Part shown: one piece after another, positions 1 to 7,558 of the stretch | Numbering within the stretch: the stretch's first letter is position 1 | Layout: the number at the start of each line of letters is the position of its first letter | Source: Chloroflexota bacterium | GTDB lineage: Bacteria > Chloroflexota > Limnocylindria > Limnocylindrales > CSP1-4 | Direction: 5' to 3' | Assembly: GCA_021802185.1 (NCBI GenBank) | Contig: JAKAAV010000002.1 | Coordinates: forward strand, 1 to 18,390 | Length of the DNA: 18,390 nt | Notes under the pieces: generated by a model | The model's database searches: none | What the model saw: the letters and a program-made list of their open reading frames with translations, nothing else | What the model was told of the DNA's origin: nothing | Program-made: the position numbers and the translations under genes

Positions 1-369
1 CAGCCCGCGGGCGAGCACCCACCGCCACTCCCCGGTGACGTCGCATTCCTTGCCGGGGAGGACCGCGCGGATGCGGGCGACACGGCCGAGGCCGCGCGGC
101 TCTACCTCGAGGCCGCCGCGACCTACCTGGCGATGGGCGCCGTGGACACCGCCGTCGACACGTGCCTGCGCGCGCTCGCTCGCGCGCCGGCCGACCTCGA
201 CGTCCACCTCGCGCTTGCGCGCGTCCAGGCCTCGACCGGCCACGAGGGCCGCGCACGCGAGGCCGCGGATCTCCTGTCGCGACTCCTCACCCTGAGGGGA
301 GATACGCCGGGCCTCGAACGCGTCTCCGCGTTCCTGTCGACGCTCGACGGGTCTCACAACCGTATCTGA
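1..369 (+). CDS. C-terminal end of a TPR-like repeat protein (5' partial)
   Basis: The reading frame is open from the first base and ends at TGA 367-369, leaving 122 visible residues of a protein that begins outside the window. The visible part has two helix-turn-helix units with TPR character. The first has AEAARLYLEAAATYLAMG followed by VDTAVDTCLRALARAP, and the second has DLDVHLALARVQASTG followed by a helix with REAADLLSRLL. Alternating Ala/Leu helices with conserved small residues and a Pro at the helix end are typical of tetratricopeptide repeats, which act as protein-protein scaffolds. The N-terminus, and so any catalytic or membrane domain, cannot be seen. The function is unknown. It sits 65 bases upstream of cdaA and is probably a separate transcription unit. 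Confidence 0.7.
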   Translation, partial: QPAGEHPPPLPGDVAFLAGEDRADAGDTAEAARLYLEAAATYLAMGAVDTAVDTCLRALARAPADLDVHLALARVQASTGHEGRAREAADLLSRLLTLRGDTPGLERVSAFLSTLDGSHNRI

Positions 370-419
370 AAGCAACCCGCGGGCGCCCGGCGTGAGGTCG
401 GAGCCCGGGAAGCCGCTGG

Positions 420-425
420 TACACT
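420..425 (+). promoter_or_regulatory. Candidate -10 element for a leaderless cdaA transcript
   Basis: TACACT (TANNNT pattern) lies 9 bases before the cdaA ATG at 435, in a short AT-richer patch of an otherwise very GC-rich gap. No Shine-Dalgarno sequence precedes this ATG, so transcription starting a few bases after the hexamer would give a nearly leaderless mRNA. No good -35 hexamer was seen 16-18 bases upstream. The call rests on position and pattern only. Confidence 0.4.
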
Positions 426-434
426 AGCCGTTCC

Positions 435-1376
435 ATGCAGTTCGTCGACCTGCTCTCGGGCATCCAGCCGAAGCCGACGACGTTCATCGACATCGGACTC
501 ACGGCGCTCCTGATCTATGGCCTGTTCAGCCTGATCCGGGACACGCGCGCGGTCCGTCTCGTCATCGGCGTCGTGCTGCTGTACGGGCTGTACGTCGTCG
601 CGCAGCTGTTCGGCCTGCAGCTGCTCTCCCAGCTCCTCCAGGCCGGCGCGTACGTCGGCCTGTTCGCGCTCGTCGTCGTGTTCCAGCCGGAGCTGCGGCG
701 GGCGCTCGAGCGGCTCGGCCACGTCGGATCGCTCGGCTGGATGCTGGCGCCCGGGCAGCAGGGCAGCGCGATCGACCACGTCGCGGCCGAGGTCGCGCGG
801 GCGGCAGCGGGCTTCGCCAGCGACCGCCACGGCGCGCTGATCGTGCTCGAGCGCGAGACCGGACTCGAGGACCTGGGCGAGACGGGCGTGATGATGCACG
901 CCGACGTGTCGGCAGAGCTGCTGCGCACGATCTTCATGCCGCGATCCCCGCTGCACGACGGCGCCGCGATCATTCGCGGCGATCGGGTGCTCGCGGCAGG
1001 TGCCGTGCTTCCCCTCGCCGAGACCGGCCCCGGTGACGAGAGGTTCGGGACGCGCCACCGGGCGGCGTTCGGCGTGACCGAGGAGACGGACGCGCTGGTC
1101 GTCGTCGTGAGCGAGGAGACCGGGTCGATCGGGCTCGTCGAACGCGGCCGGATCGTCCGCGACCTCGACGAGGAGCAGCTCCGCGTCGCGCTCGTGACGC
1201 TGCTCCGCCTCGACGCGTCGCTCCGCTCCTCGAGCGGCGAACGGCACGCCAGCCTCCCGACACCGCGCCAGGGGAGGCGCCTGCCGCGACCGGGACTGCC
1301 GCGGCGCACGAGGCGCGGGGGAACGCCCGGGGCCGCTGCCGGCGCAGTCTCGGCGGGTCGGGCTGATCACACGTGA
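435..1376 (+). CDS. cdaA: Diadenylate cyclase CdaA (c-di-AMP synthase)
   Basis: This membrane enzyme condenses two ATP into cyclic di-AMP, a second messenger controlling potassium and osmotic balance and cell-wall homeostasis. The 313-residue product begins with about three hydrophobic segments (about residues 18-36, 39-58 and 66-83), followed by the FQPELRRALE linker at 83-92. The DAC catalytic domain follows with both signature motifs: HDGA at 174-177 and RHRAA at 207-211. VSEETGSIGLV comes just after, as in the family. The C-terminal tail from about 265 is Arg/Gly/Pro-rich, longer than in Bacillus CdaA (about 273 aa), and looks disordered. ATG 435 is the first in-frame start after the preceding gene. 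The stop overlaps the GTG of cdaR by four bases, so the two are probably translationally coupled. Confidence 0.95.
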   Translation: MQFVDLLSGIQPKPTTFIDIGLTALLIYGLFSLIRDTRAVRLVIGVVLLYGLYVVAQLFGLQLLSQLLQAGAYVGLFALVVVFQPELRRALERLGHVGSLGWMLAPGQQGSAIDHVAAEVARAAAGFASDRHGALIVLERETGLEDLGETGVMMHADVSAELLRTIFMPRSPLHDGAAIIRGDRVLAAGAVLPLAETGPGDERFGTRHRAAFGVTEETDALVVVVSEETGSIGLVERGRIVRDLDEEQLRVALVTLLRLDASLRSSSGERHASLPTPRQGRRLPRPGLPRRTRRGGTPGAAAGAVSAGRADHT

Positions 1377-2632
1377 CGGCCCGGCGTCTGCTGCGCGTCC
1401 TCGTCCGGAACTGGCCGCTGCGACTCGGGTCGATCGCGCTGGCGATCCTGCTGTACTTCGGCCTCGTGATCTCGCAGAACGCCCGGACGTGGACCGGTCC
1501 GGTCCAGATCGATGCCGCGAACCAGCCGCCCGGCACGTTCCTGCTCGCGAGCCTGGGAAACGTCACGAGCGTCCAGTACATCGCGCCGCTCGACGTGGCG
1601 GCGCAGGTGACGAGCGCGTCGTTCGTGGCGACGGCCGACCTCGGCGCCGCCGGGGGCCAGCCGGCGGGGACCCCGGTCACGGTCCCCGTCCGTGTCGTCG
1701 CGCGAGACCAGCGCATCCAGGTCGTGAGCTGGGAGCCCGCGACCGTCGTCGCGCGGCTCGACCCGGTGATCAGCCAGCAGGTCCCCGTGCAGGTCGACCG
1801 CGGAGCCGTGCCTTCGGGTCTCACCGCGGGCCAGCCGATCGTCAACCCGGCGACCGTCACGGTCACCGGCGCGAGCTCGCTCGTGTCGCAGGTGTCATCG
1901 GTGGTCGCGCGTGTCGCCATCGACGCGAGCGGCGCGAACGTGGACACGAACGTCGATCTCGTCGCGGTCGACGCGCGCGGCCAGATCGTCTCGCCGGTCA
2001 CGATCGAGCCCGCGACGGCGCATGTCACGATCTCGGTCGGCGAGCGGCAGGTGAACCGGACGCTCCCCATCGTTCCCGACGTCAACGGGAACCTGGCGAC
2101 GGGGTACGCGATCCGTGACGTGACGGTGACTCCGCTCACCACGACGGTCAGCGGCTCAGGCTCGGGCATCGCGGCGCTGACCGGCGTCCCGACGGCGCCC
2201 ATCGATGTCGCCGGCCGGAGCACGGACCTCACCACGACCGTCTCGCTGCAGCCCCCGAAGGGCATCACGGTCGTCGGGCCTGCGAAGGTCCAGGTCCGCG
2301 TCCGCGTGACGGTCGAGACCGGGTCACGAAGCTTCGGCGCGGGGGTCACACTTTCGGGCGCTCGCTCGGATCGCGTCTACCATCTCTCGGTGCCCGACGT
2401 GCTCGTGACGCTCGGGGGCTCGAGCGCGGCGCTCGATGCGGTCGATCCCGCGACGCTGGCCGCGTCGGTTGACGTGTCCGGGCTGAGCGACGGCACGTTC
2501 ACGCTGCCCGCCCGCATCCTGACGCCCGCGGGCACGACGCTGGTCGCGATCAGCCCCTCGTCGGTCCAGGTCACGGTCACGTCGCCTGCGCCGAGCCCAT
2601 CGCCCACTCCGTCACCCTCACCGGGGTTGTGA
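1373..2632 (+). CDS. cdaR: CdaR / YbbR-repeat regulator of diadenylate cyclase
   Basis: CdaR binds CdaA from the extracytoplasmic side and modulates c-di-AMP production. The 419-residue protein has a short basic N-terminus and one transmembrane segment at about residues 14-35 (NWPLRLGS then a run of Ala/Leu/Ile), placing the rest outside the cell. The exported part is beta-rich and reads as about four YbbR repeats (roughly 40-125, 125-220, 220-315 and 318-405), each with VxVxxxP strands and a turn followed by a PxxVxVxG-like strand. It ends in a Pro/Ser/Thr tail (about 404-419) that may be disordered or wall-spanning. GTG 1373 is chosen because it forms a GTGA overlap with cdaA and places the signal anchor at the N-terminus. 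Repeat boundaries are approximate because YbbR repeats diverge strongly. Confidence 0.9.
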   Translation: MTARRLLRVLVRNWPLRLGSIALAILLYFGLVISQNARTWTGPVQIDAANQPPGTFLLASLGNVTSVQYIAPLDVAAQVTSASFVATADLGAAGGQPAGTPVTVPVRVVARDQRIQVVSWEPATVVARLDPVISQQVPVQVDRGAVPSGLTAGQPIVNPATVTVTGASSLVSQVSSVVARVAIDASGANVDTNVDLVAVDARGQIVSPVTIEPATAHVTISVGERQVNRTLPIVPDVNGNLATGYAIRDVTVTPLTTTVSGSGSGIAALTGVPTAPIDVAGRSTDLTTTVSLQPPKGITVVGPAKVQVRVRVTVETGSRSFGAGVTLSGARSDRVYHLSVPDVLVTLGGSSAALDAVDPATLAASVDVSGLSDGTFTLPARILTPAGTTLVAISPSSVQVTVTSPAPSPSPTPSPSPGL

Positions 2633-2635
2633 TCC

Positions 2636-3976
2636 ATGGCACGACTGTTCGGCACCGACGGGATCCGGGGGGTCGCCAACGTCGACCTCAAGCCCACGCT
2701 CGCGTACGCGCTCGGGCGCGCGACCGCCCACCTGCTGGCGGCCGGGCGCGGACCGATCGTGCTCGGGCAGGACACCCGGCGGTCGGGCGACATGCTCGCC
2801 GCGGCGATCGTCGCGGGCGCGACCTCGATGGGCGTGGACGTCCACCGTGCCGGCGTGCTCCCCACCCCCGGGCTCGCCCACCTCGCGGGAACCGGCGCGT
2901 TCGCTGCCGGCATCGTCGTCTCCGCGTCGCACAACCCCGCCGACGACAACGGGCTGAAGGTCCTGGATCGGCGCGGGATCAAGCTCGACGACGCCGTCGA
3001 GGACGAGCTCGACACGCTGATCTGGAGCGCTGACGAGCTCGCGAGCCCGACGAACGCCGGGATCGGGCGCGACATCGACGCACGGCACCTGGTCGAGGAG
3101 TACGTGGCACACCGGGTCGACCTCGCCCGGCGGAGCAGGAACCACCTCCGGGTCGTGGTCGACTGCGCGAACGGGTCGGGCTACGGCGTCGCGGCGCGCA
3201 TCATCGGGGAGAGCGGCGCCCGCGTCACCACCATCCACGACCGGCCGGACGGCGTGAACATCAACCGCGAGTGCGGCGCGACGCACCCCGAGTCGCTCGC
3301 CGCGGCCGTCGCGGAGGCCGGAGCGGACGTCGGGTTCGCGCTCGACGGTGATGCCGACCGATGCGTCGCGGTCGACGAGCGCGGCCGGGTCGTCGATGGC
3401 GATCGGCTGATCGGGCTCATCGCGCTCGACCGCCTCGAGCGCTCGGCGCTCGCGGGGTGCACCGTGGTCGTGAGCGTGCTCTCGAACGGCGGGCTTGCGG
3501 CGGCGGTCCAGGACGCAGGCGGGCAGATCGTCCGGACCCCTGTCGGCGACAAGTACATCCTCGACGCGATGCTCGTCTCAGGCGCCGGCCTGGGTGGCGA
3601 GAAGAGCGGGCACGTGATCGTCGCCGAGCACGCGAACGCGGGCGACGGCATCGTGACGGCGCTCGAGGTCCTCGGGATCCTCGCGCGTCGCGGCCGGCGG
3701 CTCTCGGAGCTCGTCGACACGATCCCGCTGTACCCGCAGCAGCAGCGCAGCGTCCGGGTGCGGCACAAGGACCAGTGGGACGCCGACTCCCTGCTGACTG
3801 CCGCGGTCCGCGCGGCGGAAGCCGAGCTCATGCCCGGCGGTCGCGTCCTGGTCCGGCCGTCCGGGACCGAGCCGGTGCTGCGCATCATGGTCGAGGGCGA
3901 GGACGAGTCGGTCGTCTCCTCGCTCGCCGACGGGCTCGCCGCACTCGCGACCGAGCGTCTCAACCAGCCGGCCTAG
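2636..3976 (+). CDS. glmM: Phosphoglucosamine mutase GlmM
   Basis: GlmM interconverts glucosamine-6-phosphate and glucosamine-1-phosphate, the step between GlmS and GlmU in UDP-GlcNAc synthesis. The 446 residues match the usual family length of about 445-450. The N-terminal MARLFGTDGIRG is diagnostic. The phosphoserine loop SASHNP is at 96-101, with Ser98 the expected phospho-acceptor. The metal loop DGDADR is at 237-242, the sugar loop GEKSGH at 321-326 and the phosphate-binding loop RPSGTEP at 407-413. ATG 2636 follows the cdaR stop by three bases. The cdaA-cdaR-glmM order is the classic arrangement in Firmicutes, where CdaA and GlmM physically interact and GlmM can inhibit the cyclase. The same interaction is plausible here but not shown. 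Confidence 0.97.
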   Translation: MARLFGTDGIRGVANVDLKPTLAYALGRATAHLLAAGRGPIVLGQDTRRSGDMLAAAIVAGATSMGVDVHRAGVLPTPGLAHLAGTGAFAAGIVVSASHNPADDNGLKVLDRRGIKLDDAVEDELDTLIWSADELASPTNAGIGRDIDARHLVEEYVAHRVDLARRSRNHLRVVVDCANGSGYGVAARIIGESGARVTTIHDRPDGVNINRECGATHPESLAAAVAEAGADVGFALDGDADRCVAVDERGRVVDGDRLIGLIALDRLERSALAGCTVVVSVLSNGGLAAAVQDAGGQIVRTPVGDKYILDAMLVSGAGLGGEKSGHVIVAEHANAGDGIVTALEVLGILARRGRRLSELVDTIPLYPQQQRSVRVRHKDQWDADSLLTAAVRAAEAELMPGGRVLVRPSGTEPVLRIMVEGEDESVVSSLADGLAALATERLNQPA

Positions 3977-3989
3977 GGGAGCGTCCTGC

Positions 3990-5816
3990 ATGTGCGGCAT
4001 CGTCGGTTACAGCGGCCCTCGACAGGCGGCGCCCATCCTGCTCGACGGGCTGGCGCGGCTCGAGTACCGGGGATACGACTCGGCGGGCATCGCGCTCGTC
4101 TGCGACGACGGGTCGATGTTCGTCGAGAAGAAGGCGGGAAAGCTCGAGAACCTCCGGGCCGCGGTCGGCGCGACGCCGCCCCCGTCGAGCGTCGGTCTCG
4201 CGCACACCCGCTGGGCCACCCATGGCCGGCCGAACGACCTGAATGCGCATCCGCACGCCGACTGCTCGGGCGACATCGTCGTGATCCACAACGGGATCAT
4301 CGAGAACTTCCGGGAGCTGCGCGACGGGCTCGAGAGGCGCGGCCACCGGCTGGCGTCGGAGACCGACACCGAGGCGATCGCGCACCTCGTCGAGGAGGAG
4401 TACGCCGGCGACATCGCGGAGGCCGTCCGGCGCGCGCTCGCTCGCGTGTCCGGCGCCTACGCGCTCGTGGCGCTCCATCGCTGCGAGCCCGGGCGGCTCG
4501 TCGGCGCACGCATGAACGTGCCGCTGATCGTCGGGATCGGGGACGACGAGAGCTTCGTCGCCTCCGACGTCGCCGCGGTCCTCACCCACACGAACCGGGT
4601 CATGTTCCTCGAGGAGGGAGACGTCGCCGACCTCGACGGCGCTTCCGTCCGCATCACCTCTCTCGACGGGACGCCGCGGGAGCGGCCCGTCCAGACGATC
4701 GACTGGACCATCGAGGCCGCCGAGAAGGGCGGATACCCGCACTTCATGCTCAAGGAGATGCACGAGCAGCCCGAGGCGATCCGGGCCGCGATCACGGGCC
4801 GCATCGTCCACGACCGGCTGTCCCTCGACGAGCTCGAGCCGGTGCGCGACGCGCTGGCGACCGCGACGCGGGTCGAGTTCGTCGCGTGTGGGACGGCGGC
4901 GTACGCGAGCATGGTCGGGGCGAACCTCGTCGAGTCGCTGGCCGCGTTGCCTGCACGCGTGACAGTCGCGAGCGAGTTCCGGTACGCGCCACCGCCGCTC
5001 GACGAACGGACGCTCGTCGTGGCCGTGAGCCAGTCAGGCGAGACGGCCGACACGCTCGCCGCCACCCGGCTCGCGCGCTCACGCGGGTGTCCCATCGTCG
5101 CGATCACGAACACGGTCGGGTCGGCGCTCACCCGTGAGACCGACGCGGTCTGCTTCCTGCAGGCCGGCCCCGAGATCGCCGTCGCCGCCACGAAGACGTT
5201 CGTCACCCAGGTCACGGTCGTCACGATGCTCGCCGCCGTCATCGCACGGGCGCGCGGCCGGCTCGATCCCGCGTTCGAGCGCGACCTCGTCCGCGGCCTC
5301 CGTGCGCTGCCCGCCCAGGCCGAGCGCGCGCTGGCGCTGGACCCGCTGATCCGCGAGGCCGCGAAGCGGTACGTGAACAGCCAGGGGTTCATGTTCGTCG
5401 GGCGGGGCGTGGGGTATCCGCCGGCGCTCGAGGGCGCGCTCAAGCTGAAGGAGATCAGCTACACGCACGCGGAGGGGTACGCGGCCGGCGAGCTCAAGCA
5501 CGGGCCGATCTCGCTGCTCGACGCCGAGGTGCCGCTCGTCGCCGTCGCCACACGCTCGGGCGTGCAGGACAAGCTGCTGTCGAACGTCATGGAGGGCCGG
5601 GCCCGGGACGCGCGCGTGATCGCGGTGTCGACGGAGGGCGACGACCAGGTGTCACGGTACGCGGACGACGTGTTCGCGGTCCCCGACACGCTCGAGGCCC
5701 TGAGCCCGGTGCTCGCGGTCATCCCGCTGCAGCTGTTCGCGTACCACATGGCGGTCGCCCGGGGCACGGACGTGGACCAGCCGCGCAACCTGGCGAAGTC
5801 CGTCACGGTCGAGTAG
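3990..5816 (+). CDS. glmS: Glutamine-fructose-6-phosphate aminotransferase (isomerizing) GlmS
   Basis: GlmS makes glucosamine-6-phosphate from fructose-6-phosphate and glutamine, committing carbon to amino-sugar and peptidoglycan synthesis. The 608 residues are standard length. Cys2 directly after Met is the N-terminal glutaminase nucleophile (MCGIVGY). RWATHG (75-80), HNGIIENF (100-107) and SETDTE (123-128) complete the class-II amidotransferase domain. Two SIS domains follow, with CGTA at 300-303 and SQSGETADT at 347-355. The C-terminal tail LAKSVTVE (601-608) closes over the sugar site and carries the usual lysine. A good ribosome-binding site, AGGGGAG (3975-3981), precedes ATG 3990, which must be correct because Cys2 has to be exposed. 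The upstream gap is only 13 bases, so no glmS ribozyme fits before it. Confidence 0.98.
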   Translation: MCGIVGYSGPRQAAPILLDGLARLEYRGYDSAGIALVCDDGSMFVEKKAGKLENLRAAVGATPPPSSVGLAHTRWATHGRPNDLNAHPHADCSGDIVVIHNGIIENFRELRDGLERRGHRLASETDTEAIAHLVEEEYAGDIAEAVRRALARVSGAYALVALHRCEPGRLVGARMNVPLIVGIGDDESFVASDVAAVLTHTNRVMFLEEGDVADLDGASVRITSLDGTPRERPVQTIDWTIEAAEKGGYPHFMLKEMHEQPEAIRAAITGRIVHDRLSLDELEPVRDALATATRVEFVACGTAAYASMVGANLVESLAALPARVTVASEFRYAPPPLDERTLVVAVSQSGETADTLAATRLARSRGCPIVAITNTVGSALTRETDAVCFLQAGPEIAVAATKTFVTQVTVVTMLAAVIARARGRLDPAFERDLVRGLRALPAQAERALALDPLIREAAKRYVNSQGFMFVGRGVGYPPALEGALKLKEISYTHAEGYAAGELKHGPISLLDAEVPLVAVATRSGVQDKLLSNVMEGRARDARVIAVSTEGDDQVSRYADDVFAVPDTLEALSPVLAVIPLQLFAYHMAVARGTDVDQPRNLAKSVTVE

Positions 5817-5825
5817 CGTCGCCCG

Positions 5826-6482
5826 ATGGGACGTGCGACGGATTCGGGGCGGGAGCGCGTGACGGGAGGCTCCGTCGGCGCGGCGGGCGCGAGCGAGGCC
5901 GCGTTGGGGCCGAGCGGCGGCGACACCTCGTCGGCGGCCCCGGCCGATGGCGCCATCGCGGAGCTCGGCGTCGACATCATCCGGGTCGATCGCATTCACG
6001 CCGCGCTCGAGCGCCACGGTGAGCGATTCGCGCGCCGGGTCCTGACGGCGGCGGAGGCGGCCTACGTCCGATCGAACGCGGAGCGGTTCGCGGGACGGTG
6101 GGCGGCGAAGGAGGCGGTGAGCAAGGTGCTCGGGCTTGGCGTTCGAGGCGTCGGATGGCGCGACATCGAGGTCGTCCGGCTGCCGACCGGCCAGCCGGCC
6201 GTCCGGCTCTCCGGCCGCGCGCATGCCCGCGCCCACCAGCTCGGCATGGGCCGGATCGCGCTCTCGATCACGCACGAGCGGGAGTACGCCGTGGCCGTCG
6301 CGTCGGGAGTCCGGACAGCGGGTGGAGCGTTCCTGTTCCCGCCGGACATCGAGGAGCGGCTCGACGAACGCGAGCAGCGGCTCGTCGGGCGCCTCGAGCG
6401 GATCCGGGCGCTGGGCCGCGAGGTCGTGGAGGCGCGGGAAGCGAGCGGCACGGAGTCCGAACCGGCGGAGGTCGACGGGTGA
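5826..6482 (+). CDS. acpS: Holo-[acyl-carrier-protein] synthase AcpS, with extensions at both ends
   Basis: AcpS transfers 4'-phosphopantetheine from CoA to the serine of acyl carrier protein. The core (about residues 46-160) shows ELGVDIIRVDRI with the metal-binding Asp50, then RFAGRWAAKEAVSKVLG with Glu96, then GQPAVRLSG and LSITHEREYAVAVA. A typical AcpS is about 120-130 residues and starts near GVDII, so this 218-residue frame has about 45 extra N-terminal residues of Ala/Gly/Ser-rich sequence. It also has about 55 extra C-terminal residues, including a charged helix (about 174-205, EERLDEREQRLVGRLERIR). The true start is uncertain: ATG 5826 has no clear ribosome-binding site, while GTG 5859 is closely preceded by GGGAG (5851-5855). 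The stop overlaps the nnrD GTG by four bases. Confidence 0.88.
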   Translation: MGRATDSGRERVTGGSVGAAGASEAALGPSGGDTSSAAPADGAIAELGVDIIRVDRIHAALERHGERFARRVLTAAEAAYVRSNAERFAGRWAAKEAVSKVLGLGVRGVGWRDIEVVRLPTGQPAVRLSGRAHARAHQLGMGRIALSITHEREYAVAVASGVRTAGGAFLFPPDIEERLDEREQRLVGRLERIRALGREVVEAREASGTESEPAEVDG

Positions 6483-7558
6483 GCGGGCCGTCCCGTCGCC
6501 CGATCCAGGTGCTCGACGACGACGCCGTCGCGGCGCTCCTGCCGGTCCGCGATCCTCGCGCGCACAAGGGCGACAACGGCCGCGTGCTGCTCGTCGCGGG
6601 CTCGCTGGACTTCACCGGTGCCGGGCTCCTCGCGAGCCATGCCGCCGGCCGGGCCGGTGCCGGGCTTGTGACGCTCGCCGTGCCTCGCTCGCTGCAGCCC
6701 GTCGTCGCCGGTCGCTTCGTCGAGGTCATCACCCACGGCCTGCCCGAGCGTGAGCCGTTCGAGGTCGATCCGGAGGCTGCCGCGGCCGAGGTCGCGGGAC
6801 TGGCTCACGACGCGCTCGTGCTGGGTCCGGGGCTTCGCCGGTCCGATGCGAACGACGCGTTCGTGAACGCCGTGCTCGCCGGCGCCGGCGCCGGCGCGGC
6901 AGCCGGCGGAGACACCCCGGCCGCCAGAGGTGCGGCAGGCGCCAGAGGCACCGCACGCCGCGGAGACGCCGCGGCCCGCGGTGGCGCGTCCGGTCGCGAA
7001 CCCGCTCCCGTGCTCGTGGATGCCGAGGCGCTCAACGCGCTGTCGCGGACGCCCGGGTGGCACGAGCGGGTGCGTCGGCGCTGCGTGCTGACCCCGCACC
7101 CCGGCGAGTTCCGGCGGCTGCGGCCGGAGGCCGAGGGCGACCTTTCCGGGGACGACGAGGCGCGCGAGCGGGCGGCGCGTGACGCAGCGGAGGAGTGGGG
7201 ACAGGTCGTGCTGCTCAAGGGCGCGCGGACGGTCATCGCGGGCCCGGATGGAGAAGCGGCGCGGCTGCCGTTCGAGAACCCCGCCATGGGCACGGGGGGC
7301 ACGGGCGACGTCCTGTCGGGGATCATCGGCGCGCTGCTCGGGCAGCGCCTCGACGCGTATGCCGCCGCGTGCCTCGGCGCGTACCTGCACGGCGCGGCGG
7401 GCGAGGTCATCCGGGAGCGACTCGGCGACAGCGGGTTGCTCGCGTCCGACCTGCCGGCGGAGGTCGCGCACGCGCGGCACCGGCTCGCGAAGCTGCGCGA
7501 CCGCCGGGCCGGCACGGGACGGCGCGTCGGATTCGCGATGCGCGGAGGAGGCGCGTGA
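6479..7558 (+). CDS. nnrD: ADP/ATP-dependent (S)-NAD(P)H-hydrate dehydratase NnrD
   Basis: NnrD dehydrates damaged NADHX and NADPHX back to NAD(P)H, a metabolite-repair reaction. The 359 residues fold as a ribokinase-like domain: HKGDNGRVLLVAGS at 29-42, RAGAGLVTLAVP at 58-69, ALVLGPGL at 112-119, PVLVDAEALNAL at 177-188, TPHPGEF at 205-211, and the signature GTGGTGDVLSGI at 271-282 with the expected catalytic Asp277. Residues about 134-175 are a low-complexity Ala/Gly/Arg insertion absent from typical members, probably a surface loop. The protein lacks the N-terminal epimerase (NnrE/YjeF_N) half to which bacterial NnrD is often fused. GTG 6479 is chosen because it overlaps the acpS stop (GTGA) and gives a normal N-terminus. 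The frame is open much further upstream but only as a shadow of acpS. Confidence 0.93.
   Translation: MSGPSRRPIQVLDDDAVAALLPVRDPRAHKGDNGRVLLVAGSLDFTGAGLLASHAAGRAGAGLVTLAVPRSLQPVVAGRFVEVITHGLPEREPFEVDPEAAAAEVAGLAHDALVLGPGLRRSDANDAFVNAVLAGAGAGAAAGGDTPAARGAAGARGTARRGDAAARGGASGREPAPVLVDAEALNALSRTPGWHERVRRRCVLTPHPGEFRRLRPEAEGDLSGDDEARERAARDAAEEWGQVVLLKGARTVIAGPDGEAARLPFENPAMGTGGTGDVLSGIIGALLGQRLDAYAAACLGAYLHGAAGEVIRERLGDSGLLASDLPAEVAHARHRLAKLRDRRAGTGRRVGFAMRGGGA
7544..7551 (+). promoter_or_regulatory. Ribosome-binding site deciding the alr start
   Basis: GGAGGAGG ends three bases before GTG 7555. It lies inside the last codons of nnrD and supports GTG 7555 over the far-upstream in-frame ATG at 7195, which would run through nnrD. 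The spacing is a little short, but the match to the anti-Shine-Dalgarno sequence is strong. Confidence 0.6.

Noticed and set aside
370..434. Possible terminator or riboswitch (for example a ydaO-type c-di-AMP sensor) before cdaA
   Set aside because: The gap is only 65 bases, too short for that riboswitch, and shows no stem followed by a T-run. GGGCGCCC at 381-388 is just a short GC palindrome.
970..2349. A 459-codon open frame on the minus strand opposite cdaA and cdaR
   Set aside because: It is Thr/Arg-rich shadow sequence, whereas the + strand frames here carry clear DAC and YbbR signatures.
3977..3989. glmS ribozyme upstream of glmS
   Set aside because: The gap is only 13 bases, far too short for the ribozyme.
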